Assembly (NCBI RefSeq): GCF_937890665.1 | Contig: NZ_CALADU010000087.1 | Span: 1-37,281, forward strand | Direction: 5' to 3' | Length of the DNA stretch: 37,281 bases | DNA from: an uncultured Subdoligranulum sp. | GTDB lineage: Bacteria; Bacillota_A; Clostridia; Oscillospirales; Ruminococcaceae | In this document: piece by piece, positions 1-8,452 of the stretch | How the letters are laid out: each line of letters opens with the position of its first letter | Numbering within the stretch: the stretch's first letter is position 1 | Position numbers and translations under genes: made by a program | The notes under the pieces: generated by a model | What the model was told of the DNA's origin: nothing | Database searches by the model: none | What the model saw: only the letters and a program-made list of their open reading frames with translations

Positions 1-2
1 TG

Positions 3-83
3 GGCCTGATCGGCGCCGGCAACAACCCGATGGTCGGTATGACCGTCGCCTGCGCGGTGGCTGCTTCTCAGGTCAACGCCTAA
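3..83 (+). CDS. C-terminal fragment of an unidentified hydrophobic protein
   Basis: The frame ending in TAA at 81-83 is open to the left edge and gives 26 residues that are mostly Gly, Ala and Val and end in AASQVNA. Only the tail is present. It could be the last membrane segment of a transporter or ion-pump subunit, but I do not recognise the family. It is supported as a real gene end by the strong terminator that follows 26 bases later. Confidence 0.5.
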   Translation, partial: GLIGAGNNPMVGMTVACAVAASQVNA

Positions 84-109
84 TCTCCTTTGCAAACTGC
101 ATACTAACT

Positions 110-145
110 GCCGCCGCCCGGTCGCAAGCCGGGCGGCGGCTTTTT
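110..145 (+). terminator. Rho-independent terminator of the upstream gene
   Basis: A perfect 12-bp GC stem (110-121 with 129-140, seven-base loop) is followed directly by five T residues. It closes the gene ending at 83. Confidence 0.9.
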
Positions 146-179
146 GCCTTTGAAAGATTTGTAAACTCTGCGGCAATAC

Positions 180-208
180 TTGCTCAAAGGGTTTGCAGGG
201 TGTATAAT
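180..208 (+). promoter_or_regulatory. Sigma-A-type promoter of the WYL regulator
   Basis: A perfect -10 TATAAT lies at 203-208 with a weak -35 TTGCTC at 180-185, spacer 17. The gene start is 38 bases downstream of the -10 box, after a GGGAGGG ribosome binding site near 230-235. Confidence 0.6.
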
Positions 209-245
209 AGGACTGTATATGTGAAAATCGGGAGGGTGCTGGGAC

Positions 246-1241
246 ATGCCGCGCAAAGAAGGTCAAAAACGCAAATTGCTGGTCCTTTTGGAAATTTTGT
301 GCCGTGAAACAGACGAAAAGCATCCGTTGAGTGTGCCGCAGTTGGTCGAAAAATTGCAGGAGCGGGGCATCGAGGCGGAGCGTAAAAGCGTATACGGCGA
401 CTTGAATACTTTGAACAGTATGCCCGGCGCCCCTTATGAGATCGTGCAGCTACGGGGACGGGGCGGCGGTTACTATATGACCGACGCGCTGTTTGAACTA
501 GCGGAGCTGAAACTTTTGGTGGATGCGGTATACGCCAGCAAGTTCATTACGGCGCGCAAATCCAAAATCCTCATCGATAAGCTGGGGCAGTTTACCTCCC
601 GGTATCGGCAAGATGAGCTGGACCGCAAGGTGTTGGTCAGCGGCCGAATCAAGAGCACGGACGAGAAAATCCTCTACACGGTGGACGCACTGCATGCAGC
701 CATCACGGCAGGGGAGCAGGTGTCCTTCAAATACTGCGATTGGAACCTGCAAAAGAAGATGACGCCCCGCCATGACGGACAACTTTATCGGGTCAGCCCG
801 TGGGTGCTGGTGTGGGAGAGCGGCAACTACTACCTGATTGCCTATACCGAAGGCCGCCTAAAGCATTACCGTGTGGACAAGATGCAGAATGTCCACCAAC
901 TGGCGGGTACCAGCCGGGAAGGCGCGGCGGAATATGCGGCCTTTGATGTGAATACCTACATGCAGCAGATGTTCGGCATGTTTAACGGCCCGCTGAAAAA
1001 AGTGACCTTGCTGTGTGAAAACCGGTTTGCCGGGGCGATGATCGACCGCTTTGGCACCGGTCCGATCCTGAATCCCTGTGAGGATGGGGAACACTTTACC
1101 ATGACTGCGCAGATTCAAGTCAGCCCCCAGTTTTTTGGTTGGGTGGCTGGGTTCGGCCCCGGCGTTGTGGTGGCCGGCCCGCCGGAAGTCCGCGCCGAGA
1201 TGAAAAAGACGCTGGACCGCCTGCAGGATCTTTACCGTTGA
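246..1241 (+). CDS. HTH/WYL-domain transcriptional regulator
   Basis: This 331-residue protein has the usual architecture and length of the WYL family. A DeoR/HTH_11-type winged helix lies at about residues 5-70 and includes the segment ERKSVYGDLNTL, which resembles the recognition helix and wing. A WYL sensor domain lies at about 140-220, with SPWVLVWESGNYYLIAY, and a WCX-like C-terminal extension follows. Such proteins bind DNA and sense a small ligand or nucleic acid through the WYL domain. ATG 246 has a good GGGAGGG site and its own promoter. The gene stands alone between a terminator and the promoter of the glycan operon, so it may control that operon, but nothing in the sequence proves this. 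Confidence 0.9.
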   Translation: MPRKEGQKRKLLVLLEILCRETDEKHPLSVPQLVEKLQERGIEAERKSVYGDLNTLNSMPGAPYEIVQLRGRGGGYYMTDALFELAELKLLVDAVYASKFITARKSKILIDKLGQFTSRYRQDELDRKVLVSGRIKSTDEKILYTVDALHAAITAGEQVSFKYCDWNLQKKMTPRHDGQLYRVSPWVLVWESGNYYLIAYTEGRLKHYRVDKMQNVHQLAGTSREGAAEYAAFDVNTYMQQMFGMFNGPLKKVTLLCENRFAGAMIDRFGTGPILNPCEDGEHFTMTAQIQVSPQFFGWVAGFGPGVVVAGPPEVRAEMKKTLDRLQDLYR

Positions 1242-1270
1242 TTGCAAATAGATGGGAAATATGGTATGGT
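1242..1270 (+). promoter_or_regulatory. Probable promoter of the surface-glycan operon
   Basis: TTGCAA at 1242-1247 and TATGGT at 1265-1270 are separated by exactly 17 bases. They lie immediately after the WYL regulator stop codon, with a leader of about 90 bases before the GTG start at 1365. No terminator is visible between the regulator and this site. Confidence 0.5.
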
Positions 1271-1364
1271 AATACGATACGCTCTATGTATCCTATCGGA
1301 ACAGGTCTGTCATGGTGAAAATCCGGCAGGGCAGAGCAGCAACATCTAAGGGAGGGCACCACCG

Positions 1365-2777
1365 GTGCTGGAAAAAAACCAACGTTACAAAAGTATACTC
1401 AGCGGATTGCTGGATGCCGCACTTCTGTTTGTCGGCTTTTTGCTGGCCAACTATGTGCGCTTCAACTATGTCCGCTTTTTTGAACCGGGCGGTGCCGGTC
1501 CGGCGCTGGATGTGGCGCGGGACCCCCGCAACATTTTGGCCGGGGTGGCTACGTCGCTGCTGCTGGTAGTTGCCTATTGGGTGGCAGGGATTTACAGCAA
1601 TTCTCGGCTTCATGGCTTGTCGGAGCGCTGCACCCGTATTGCCATCATCAACGGCGGCGGCATTTTAGGGTTCGTATTTATCCTTTACCTGCTCCATTTG
1701 GACGATTACTCCCGTGTGGTATTGGGCCTGTTCTACTTCTTTGCCACCGTGTTGGTAGTTGCCAAGCGGATGATCCGCCGTTGGTACGACCGTGCCCGCC
1801 GCCGCAAGGGGCTGGGGCTGCGGCATATCCTGCTGGTGGGCGGCGGCAAATCGGCGGCCCTCTACCTGCGGGCACTGGAACACAATCCTTACTACGGTTT
1901 TGTGGTGGACGGGTATCTGGCACCGATGGAGGAGCCGGGGTTGGGCGTGCCCTACTTTGGCAGCTATGACAAGCTGGACGAATGTTTGGAAAGCCCCCTT
2001 GTGGATGAAGTGGTGGTGGCGTTGGAAGCCGACGAAATTCAGATGCTGCCCCACACCTTTGCTGCCTGCGATAAGCATGGTACGCGCATCACCATGGTGC
2101 CTTTTTACAGCGATTATCTGCCCGCACGTCCCACCATCGACGTGCTGGATGAGTGCAAGCTCATCAATGTGCGGCAGACCCCCTTTGACAACATATTGAA
2201 CGCCGCCGTTAAGCGGGGGTTGGATATTGTGGGCAGTTTGGTGCTCATCGTGCTGACCAGCCCGGTGATGTTGGTCACGGCCATCGGCGTTAAGCTGTCT
2301 AGCCCCGGACCGGTGATTTTCCGGCAGGAGCGCATCGGCTTGAACAAGAAGCCCTTTATGATGTATAAGTTCCGTTCCATGCGGGTCAATGCCAAGCAGG
2401 AAACGGGCTGGTCCACCGACTATGATCCCCGCAAGACGCGGTTCGGCAGTCTGATCCGCAAGTTTAGTCTGGATGAACTGCCCCAGTTCTTCAATGTACT
2501 GAAAGGGGATATGTCCTTGGTGGGCCCACGGCCTGAAGTGCCCTTCCATGTAGAGCACTTCAAGGAGGAGATCCCGCGGTATCTGGTGCGCCAGCAGGTG
2601 CGCCCCGGCTGTACCGGCTGGGCGCAGATCCATGGTCTGCGGGGCGACACCGACATTGCGGAGCGTATCCGCTATGATATCTGGTATATCGAAAACTGGA
2701 CCGTGGCACTGGATATCAAGATCATCTTCCGCACGGTATTCGGCGGCAAGATGATCAACGACGAAAAATTACAGTGA
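1365..2777 (+). CDS. Polyprenyl-phosphate sugar-1-phosphate transferase (WcaJ/CpsE type), priming glycosyltransferase
   Basis: This 470-residue membrane protein starts the glycan by moving a sugar-1-phosphate from a nucleotide sugar to undecaprenyl phosphate at the inner face of the membrane. Four N-terminal membrane helices lie at about 11-133. A Rossmann-like CoA_binding_3 domain follows (HILLVGGGKSAALY, about 154-167). A further helix at about 286-308 leads into the bacterial sugar transferase domain, which has the family motifs KFRSMR (335-340), DELPQ (370-374) and GDMSLVGPRP (381-390). The length is typical of the WcaJ/CpsE group. The GTG start at 1365 is chosen because AAGGGAGGG lies at 1348-1356. 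The sugar cannot be read from the sequence; Glc or Gal is usual. It is first in a six-gene operon. Confidence 0.93.
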   Translation: MLEKNQRYKSILSGLLDAALLFVGFLLANYVRFNYVRFFEPGGAGPALDVARDPRNILAGVATSLLLVVAYWVAGIYSNSRLHGLSERCTRIAIINGGGILGFVFILYLLHLDDYSRVVLGLFYFFATVLVVAKRMIRRWYDRARRRKGLGLRHILLVGGGKSAALYLRALEHNPYYGFVVDGYLAPMEEPGLGVPYFGSYDKLDECLESPLVDEVVVALEADEIQMLPHTFAACDKHGTRITMVPFYSDYLPARPTIDVLDECKLINVRQTPFDNILNAAVKRGLDIVGSLVLIVLTSPVMLVTAIGVKLSSPGPVIFRQERIGLNKKPFMMYKFRSMRVNAKQETGWSTDYDPRKTRFGSLIRKFSLDELPQFFNVLKGDMSLVGPRPEVPFHVEHFKEEIPRYLVRQQVRPGCTGWAQIHGLRGDTDIAERIRYDIWYIENWTVALDIKIIFRTVFGGKMINDEKLQ

Positions 2778-2802
2778 TCCCACTGGAAACCGGGTGAGAG
2801 TT

Positions 2803-3957
2803 ATGAGCAAGACCGAACCGAAAGTTGCCATTGTGCATGACTGGCTGGTGACCTATGCCGGGGCGGACCGCGTGGTGGATTGTATGCACCATGTGTTTCC
2901 CAACGCGGTGATTTATACACTGGTCTATGATGAAAAAAAGATGCCAGCGTGGTTCAAGGACTATGACATCCGCACCACCTGGGTGCAGAAGCTGCCCTTT
3001 GCTACCAAGCTGTATAAAAGTCTGTTGCCGTTGATGCCCGGGGCGTTTGAGGCGCTGGACCTGTCGGAGTACGATCTGGTCCTGTCGTCGTCGTCGTCCT
3101 GCTCCAAGGGGGTCATCACACGGCCCGATGCGGTACATATCTGTTATTGCCATACGCCGATCCGGTATGTGTGGGATTTTTATTATACCTATCGGGACAA
3201 TGCCAACTGGCTGGTACGGGCGGTGATGCCGCATCAGATGCACAAGATGCGCATTTGGGATAAATGTGCCGCTGATCGGGTGGACTATTTTATCGCCAAT
3301 TCGCATTATATCGCCCAGCGCATCAAAAAATATTATCGCCGGGACAGCGATGTGATTTATCCTTGCTGCCATATCAATGAGGCTCCTTTCGTCAAGAAAG
3401 AGGACTTCTATCTGGTGGTAGGACGCCTGACTTGGTATAAGCGCATCGATCTGGCAGTGGCGGCCTGCACCAAGCTGGGCAAGCGGCTGGTGGTCATCGG
3501 CGGCGGCAGCGAGGAAGGAAAACTCAAATCCATTGCCGGTCCTACCATCGAATTCAAGGGTGGCGGTTTGAGCGACGAAGAGGTGCGCAGCTATTATCTG
3601 CGTGCCAAAGCGTTCCTCTTCCCCGGCGAGGAGGACTTCGGCATCACGCCGGTAGAAGCCCAATCGGCAGGAACGCCGGTGTTGGCCTATGGCCGGGGCG
3701 GCGCCTGCGAAACGGTGCTGCCGGGCAAGACCGGTTATTGGTTCCATGAGCAGACGGTTGAGAGCCTGATGCGCTGCATGGAACTGTTTGAACGGGACGG
3801 CGTGGCGTATACCAAAGAAGAAATTCGAGACCATAGCCGTTCTTTCAGCGAGGAACGGTTTGAAAACGAGCTGCGCGACTATTGCGCCCGTCGTATGGCA
3901 GACTGGAAACAGGAACTGCTGGACTGCTCCCACTGGGATAAGGAGGAACTGGATTGA
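2803..3957 (+). CDS. GT4-family glycosyltransferase
   Basis: A cytoplasmic GT-B-fold glycosyltransferase of 384 residues from ATG 2803. The N-terminal half contains VAIVHDWLVTYAGADRVV, the usual start of this retaining GT4 branch. The C-terminal nucleotide-sugar site carries the EX7E-type motif EEDFGITPVEA and then the glycine-rich AYGRGGACETV. An in-frame GTG at 2794 is possible, but GGGTGAG just before ATG 2803 fits better as a ribosome binding site. It probably adds the second or a later sugar of the lipid-linked unit. The stop overlaps the next gene by four bases, so the two are translationally coupled. Confidence 0.9.
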   Translation: MSKTEPKVAIVHDWLVTYAGADRVVDCMHHVFPNAVIYTLVYDEKKMPAWFKDYDIRTTWVQKLPFATKLYKSLLPLMPGAFEALDLSEYDLVLSSSSSCSKGVITRPDAVHICYCHTPIRYVWDFYYTYRDNANWLVRAVMPHQMHKMRIWDKCAADRVDYFIANSHYIAQRIKKYYRRDSDVIYPCCHINEAPFVKKEDFYLVVGRLTWYKRIDLAVAACTKLGKRLVVIGGGSEEGKLKSIAGPTIEFKGGGLSDEEVRSYYLRAKAFLFPGEEDFGITPVEAQSAGTPVLAYGRGGACETVLPGKTGYWFHEQTVESLMRCMELFERDGVAYTKEEIRDHSRSFSEERFENELRDYCARRMADWKQELLDCSHWDKEELD

Positions 3958-5006
3958 ACCCCATCGTCATCAACGGCACCGTGCTGTGCGATAATATTAC
4001 CGGTATTCCGCGCTATGTGTACGAGACGGTTACCCGGTTGGACGCCTTGCTGGAAGGTACCGGCCTTGATGTGCGGATCGCCTACCGGGACGACGGGCGG
4101 CCCATCCATCTGCCTAAGCTGAAAAACATCCAGCTAGTTCCCCTGAAAGCCGTCAAGTACTTTTACAATATGGCGGTATTGCCGGCTTATCTGCGGCGCA
4201 ACCATGCGTTTTTTGTGGGGTTGGCCAGTGATATGCTGATGACCCGCCGCAGCGTAGTGGTGCTGCACGATATTCGCCCGCTGGTCATGGATACAGACCG
4301 GGGCTTTTTCCGGTTTAAGTTCTGGGTACATTGCCTGTCTACCAAATGGTTTGCCCAAAAGGTGTATACCGTCAGTGAAGACCAACGCCGTCTGATTAGC
4401 AAAAAGCTCCGTATTCCCATGGACAAGATCGGTGTGACCTACAATGGGTGGGAGCATATGCGCAAGGTGGTCCCCGATGAGGGAATCTTTGACAAGCTGC
4501 CCGGGGTTACCAAAGGCGAATATTTTTATGCATTGGGAAGCCTCGCCAAGCACAAAAACTTCCAATGGATCCGCGAAGTGGCCCGTCGGAATCCTGACAA
4601 AACCTTTGTGGTGGCAGGCGGCAAGGACTTGCGGGCCTTCGGGGATGATACACAGGCGAAAGATACCGATAATGTGTTTTACCCCGGCTATGTCAGCGAT
4701 GAGGAAAATGCGGCCCTGATGCAGCATTGCAAGCTGTTTTTGCACCCGGCCATTTTTGAAGGGTTTGGAATCCCGCCGCTGGAGGCGCTCTCGCTGGGGG
4801 CACCCATTGCGCTGGCACGGGCGAGCTGCCTGCCGGAACTCTACGGGGATACTGCCCGTTATTTTGATCCTTATGACTACGACGTAGATCTGGATGCATT
4901 GGCGGCTCAGCCGGTGGCGCCGCCGGATGCTGTACTCGAAAAATACAGCTGGGATAAAACAGCCGCCTTCTGGTTGGAACAGATTCAAAAATACGCGCAG
5001 GAATGA
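3954..5006 (+). CDS. GT4-family glycosyltransferase (second)
   Basis: A 350-residue GT-B glycosyltransferase. The C-terminal donor-binding half has FLHPAIFEGFGIPPLEALSL, containing the EX7E motif, followed by SCLPELYGDTARYFDP, which is typical of mannosyl- or rhamnosyl-transferase-like GT4 enzymes. The N-terminal segment GIPRYVYETVTRL is the usual acceptor-side opening. The start is TTG 3954 within a TTGA overlap with the previous gene, supported by AAGGAGG at about 3940-3946. Donor and acceptor cannot be assigned. It is unrelated in detail to its neighbour, so the two are not a recent duplication. Confidence 0.9.
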   Translation: MNPIVINGTVLCDNITGIPRYVYETVTRLDALLEGTGLDVRIAYRDDGRPIHLPKLKNIQLVPLKAVKYFYNMAVLPAYLRRNHAFFVGLASDMLMTRRSVVVLHDIRPLVMDTDRGFFRFKFWVHCLSTKWFAQKVYTVSEDQRRLISKKLRIPMDKIGVTYNGWEHMRKVVPDEGIFDKLPGVTKGEYFYALGSLAKHKNFQWIREVARRNPDKTFVVAGGKDLRAFGDDTQAKDTDNVFYPGYVSDEENAALMQHCKLFLHPAIFEGFGIPPLEALSLGAPIALARASCLPELYGDTARYFDPYDYDVDLDALAAQPVAPPDAVLEKYSWDKTAAFWLEQIQKYAQE

Positions 5007-5060
5007 CGGATATTTTCTGTACAGAATGTATTTTGCGCAAGGGAAAGAGGACAGGCAACC

Positions 5061-7460
5061 ATGTGGATTCTGGCGTTTCCGGTGACCGCGCTCCTCGCGG
5101 GGGCCGCGGGAGTGGCACCGGCATGGCTGGCACACCGTAAAGCGTGCCGAAGGGATCTGGTCTGGGCGGTAGGTCTATGGCTGGCCGTCTGGCTGTTTTG
5201 CCTGTGTGCTTACCATCGCCCCGGACTGACGATTGGCTTTGATGCGTTCCGTCTGGCGGCTATGGCGGCGCTTACTTTGTGGGCAGGAGCTTGCACCGCA
5301 GGACTGCGGCTTTTGGGGCGCAAAGGGGCGCGGGCAGTGCTGCCGCTGCTGTTGGTGGTGGCGGTAGGCGCGGAGTTGTTTGTATGCAATATCGCCTATT
5401 TTAACACCCATAGTTATAAGCCCTTCCAGCTTATGGACTATCTGGACCCCAACATCAATGTGGGGCGGGGAAATGGGAGCTGGTCTTTGGACGAAAAACG
5501 CCCCTATCTCCGTTTTCTGGAGATCAACCAGCCCATCTACAACCTGCATCTGGACAATCTTACCAACGATGATCCGGACCCGCTCCATGCTGACAGCACC
5601 TTTACCTTTGATGTGGGCGCTACCGACGAGGCCAATGGCGCATTGAACGGCTTTGGCACGTGGGATGTGGCTGTACAGGCGGAGAGGACCCAAACCATCA
5701 GTCTGGACATGACCGGGCAGGTGGGGACGTTGACTCTCAAGGCGCATGCCTACGGCACCACCTATGCCCAGTACCCGCTGGCCTTTACCATTACAGGTAT
5801 TACAGCCAACACGCCGCGCCCGCTGCAATGGTCGTGGCTTCGCATGTTGGCGATATGGCTGATACTGGGAGCTTTGTATCTGCTGCGTCCTCACAGTGGT
5901 TTGTGGCAGCGACGCTGGCTGGCCGGCAATCTGTGTGATCGCGGAGCAGCAGTTGTGTTGGGCGTGATCTTGGCAGCCTTTGTGGTCACCGTGCCTTTTT
6001 GGGAACCGACCAATTCTGGGCTGGCCACATCCTTCTATAATACTGCCAGCTGGGATGGGGAGAGTGCTATCACCTTTTCCTATCAACAGTATGGTGCGCT
6101 GGCGCACAGTTTGCTGAACGGGCGACTGGATTTGGAAGCGGATCCGCCCGCGGAATTGATCGCCATGGACAATCCTTATGACGCCACGGCTCGGGACGCG
6201 ATGGGGCTGCAGGGCGTGCTATGGGATCATGTCTACTATCAGGGACGGTATTATGTTTATTTTGGCATCGTACCGTGTCTGTTGTTCCAACTGCCCTTTG
6301 AAGCCATTACCGGCATTCAGAACTTGGCGTGTGCCCCTTGTATGGTCATTTTGGGGCTGGTGTTCCTGCTTAGCTGCTTCGGCATTATGGGACAGGTCAT
6401 CCGCCGGTGGTTCCCCGCGACGCCTACGGCTGCGTATCTGCTGTGTACCGCCGCGCTGGTTTTGGGTAGTCAGCTCTATGTGCTGCTGGAACGTCCTTTT
6501 ATCTATGAATATGCCATTGTCTGTGGGGCGGCTTTGCTAATGCTGGGTCTGTGGCTGTGGCTGGCGGCTGCCGCTACACCCGTGGAGCACGGCGGTGTGC
6601 TGACATTGCGGCTGACGCTGGGAAGCTTGTGTGTGGCGTTGGTTGCGGGATGCCGCCCGCAGATGGAACTGTTTGCACTGCTGGCTTTGCCGATTTTCTG
6701 GCATCGATATGGAACCCAGCGTCGGCTTTTCAGCCGGGCCGGTGTGCGGGAGGCTGTGGCCTTTTTGCTGCCGGTTGTGTTGGTAGCCGCGGGGCTGATG
6801 TGGTACAACTATGCCCGCTTTGGCTCGCCCTTTGATTTCGGTGCCAACTATAATATCACCGGCAACGATATGACCAAACGCGGCTTCAATGTGGTGCGCA
6901 TTGGTCCGGCGATTTTTACCAGCTTGTTGGATCCGCCGCGGTTGAGTGGTATCTTCCCGTATCTATCGGAAACGGAGGTACAGACCAACGCACTGATTCA
7001 TACCATCAGTGAACGATTTGCCGGGGGAATGTTGGCTTCTACGCCTTTTACATGGGCGCTTTTGCTGCCGGTAGTTCCTTTGGCGCGGCGCAGCTTGCAT
7101 CGTCGCCGGGGCGCGGCGGCAGTGGTTTATGGCTCTGTGGCGGCTATGCTGCTTATCACGGTAGTAGATTGCCAGATGGCCGGGGTTTTGTACCGATACC
7201 TAATGGATTATAGCCCCGTTTTGCTGCTGGGAGCGGCGCTGTGTTGGCTGTTGGCCGATACGGCACTGGCTCGCCGTGCCGAACAGGGGGAGACGCTGGC
7301 GGTTTCTCTGCTGCCCGTTTTGCGGATGGCCATGGTGGCTGCAGCGGCTTGGAGCGTTTTCTACCGGTTCAGTACCTTGTTTGCGATGGAACCGTGGCTG
7401 CGGGGATTGAATCCCTCGCTGTACTACACGGTCAACCGTTTGGTTCAATTCTGGATGTAA
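5061..7460 (+). CDS. Large multi-span membrane protein, GT-C-like, surface-glycan operon
   Basis: A 799-residue integral membrane protein. Helices are visible at about 1-20, 33-52, 62-82 and 91-112. A hydrophilic segment of about 145 residues (113-257), probably outside the cell and beta-rich, follows. Many further helices run to the C-terminus. The motifs YYQGRYYVYFGIVPCLL (about 392-408) and WYNYARFGSPFDFG recur, as I recall, in uncharacterised Firmicutes membrane proteins of glycan loci. The overall plan resembles polyprenyl-sugar-dependent GT-C enzymes, but I see no defined catalytic motif. It could be a GT-C transferase, a polymerase or a glycan-modifying enzyme. It lies between two glycosyltransferase genes, 54 bases after the first. 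Confidence 0.7.
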   Translation: MWILAFPVTALLAGAAGVAPAWLAHRKACRRDLVWAVGLWLAVWLFCLCAYHRPGLTIGFDAFRLAAMAALTLWAGACTAGLRLLGRKGARAVLPLLLVVAVGAELFVCNIAYFNTHSYKPFQLMDYLDPNINVGRGNGSWSLDEKRPYLRFLEINQPIYNLHLDNLTNDDPDPLHADSTFTFDVGATDEANGALNGFGTWDVAVQAERTQTISLDMTGQVGTLTLKAHAYGTTYAQYPLAFTITGITANTPRPLQWSWLRMLAIWLILGALYLLRPHSGLWQRRWLAGNLCDRGAAVVLGVILAAFVVTVPFWEPTNSGLATSFYNTASWDGESAITFSYQQYGALAHSLLNGRLDLEADPPAELIAMDNPYDATARDAMGLQGVLWDHVYYQGRYYVYFGIVPCLLFQLPFEAITGIQNLACAPCMVILGLVFLLSCFGIMGQVIRRWFPATPTAAYLLCTAALVLGSQLYVLLERPFIYEYAIVCGAALLMLGLWLWLAAAATPVEHGGVLTLRLTLGSLCVALVAGCRPQMELFALLALPIFWHRYGTQRRLFSRAGVREAVAFLLPVVLVAAGLMWYNYARFGSPFDFGANYNITGNDMTKRGFNVVRIGPAIFTSLLDPPRLSGIFPYLSETEVQTNALIHTISERFAGGMLASTPFTWALLLPVVPLARRSLHRRRGAAAVVYGSVAAMLLITVVDCQMAGVLYRYLMDYSPVLLLGAALCWLLADTALARRAEQGETLAVSLLPVLRMAMVAAAAWSVFYRFSTLFAMEPWLRGLNPSLYYTVNRLVQFWM

Positions 7461-7481
7461 AGAAAAAGGGAGGACCCGTTT

Positions 7482-8420
7482 ATGGATAAAATTGCTGTTT
7501 TGATCCCCTGTTATAATGAGGCAAAAACGGTAGAAAAGGTAGTGACCGATTTCCGGCGTGTGCTGCCGGAGGCAACAATTTATGTCTATGACAACAACTC
7601 CACCGACGGTACCGCAGAGTTGGCGGCAAAAGCCGGCGCCGTGGTACGGCACGAGTATCAGCAAGGCAAGGGCAACGTTATGCGGCGGATGTTCCGAGAG
7701 ATCGAAGCCGAAGCCTATGTGCTGGTAGATGGCGATGACACCTATCCGGCGGAGGCAGCCCCCGAAATGGTGGCGGCGGTAACCCAGCGGCAGGCAGATA
7801 TGGTGGTGGGGGACCGGCTTTCCAGCACCTACTACACCCAGAATAAACGTCCGTTTCACAACTTTGGCAACGACTTGGTACGCTTTTGCACCAACCATCT
7901 GTTCGGCGGCAAAATCAAGGACATCATGACTGGGTACCGCGCCTTCAGCTACCAGTTTGTCAAAACTTATCCGGTGCTCTCTCGAGGGTTTGAAATCGAG
8001 ACCGAGATGACCATCCATGCTTTGCAGCGCAATATGCAGGTGGATAATGTGGTCATCGAATATCGGGACCGCCCGGAAGGATCGGAAAGTAAACTCAATA
8101 CCTATTCCGACGGCTTCAAGGTGTTGGGAACGATTCTGCGCCTTTTCAAAAATTACCGGCCCTTCGCCTTCTTTGGGGTGTTGGCCGCTGTATTGGCCGT
8201 GTTGGGTGTTGCCTTTATGGTGCCGGTGCTCAACGAGTATTTCCACACCGGGCTGGTACCTCGTTTCCCCACGCTGATTGTTTGCTGCTTTGTTTTGGTG
8301 GCGGCCTTGCTGCTCTTTATCTCGGGGGTAATTCTCTCCAGCCAGTTGGCCAAAGACGCGCGGGACTTTGAATTTCAACTGCAAACCGTGCAGCATTGGC
8401 AGCGCACGGACGAAGAGTAA
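7482..8420 (+). CDS. GT2-family glycosyltransferase, DPM1/GtrB-like with two C-terminal membrane helices
   Basis: A 312-residue protein with an N-terminal GT-A domain: IAVLIPCYNEAKTVEKVV at the start, DNNSTDGT for nucleotide binding, and the metal-binding VDGDDTYP. Two hydrophobic segments lie at the C-terminus (about 228-250 and 263-288). This plan fits polyisoprenyl-phosphate glycosyltransferases, which make undecaprenyl-phosphate sugars as donors for GT-C enzymes at the outer membrane face. That would give the preceding 799-residue protein its donor. GGGAGGA lies seven bases before the ATG. The partnership is inferred from adjacency only. Confidence 0.9.
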   Translation: MDKIAVLIPCYNEAKTVEKVVTDFRRVLPEATIYVYDNNSTDGTAELAAKAGAVVRHEYQQGKGNVMRRMFREIEAEAYVLVDGDDTYPAEAAPEMVAAVTQRQADMVVGDRLSSTYYTQNKRPFHNFGNDLVRFCTNHLFGGKIKDIMTGYRAFSYQFVKTYPVLSRGFEIETEMTIHALQRNMQVDNVVIEYRDRPEGSESKLNTYSDGFKVLGTILRLFKNYRPFAFFGVLAAVLAVLGVAFMVPVLNEYFHTGLVPRFPTLIVCCFVLVAALLLFISGVILSSQLAKDARDFEFQLQTVQHWQRTDEE

Positions 8421-8452
8421 GAAGGAAGATCGTATTCTAGGAGGAAACCGTC

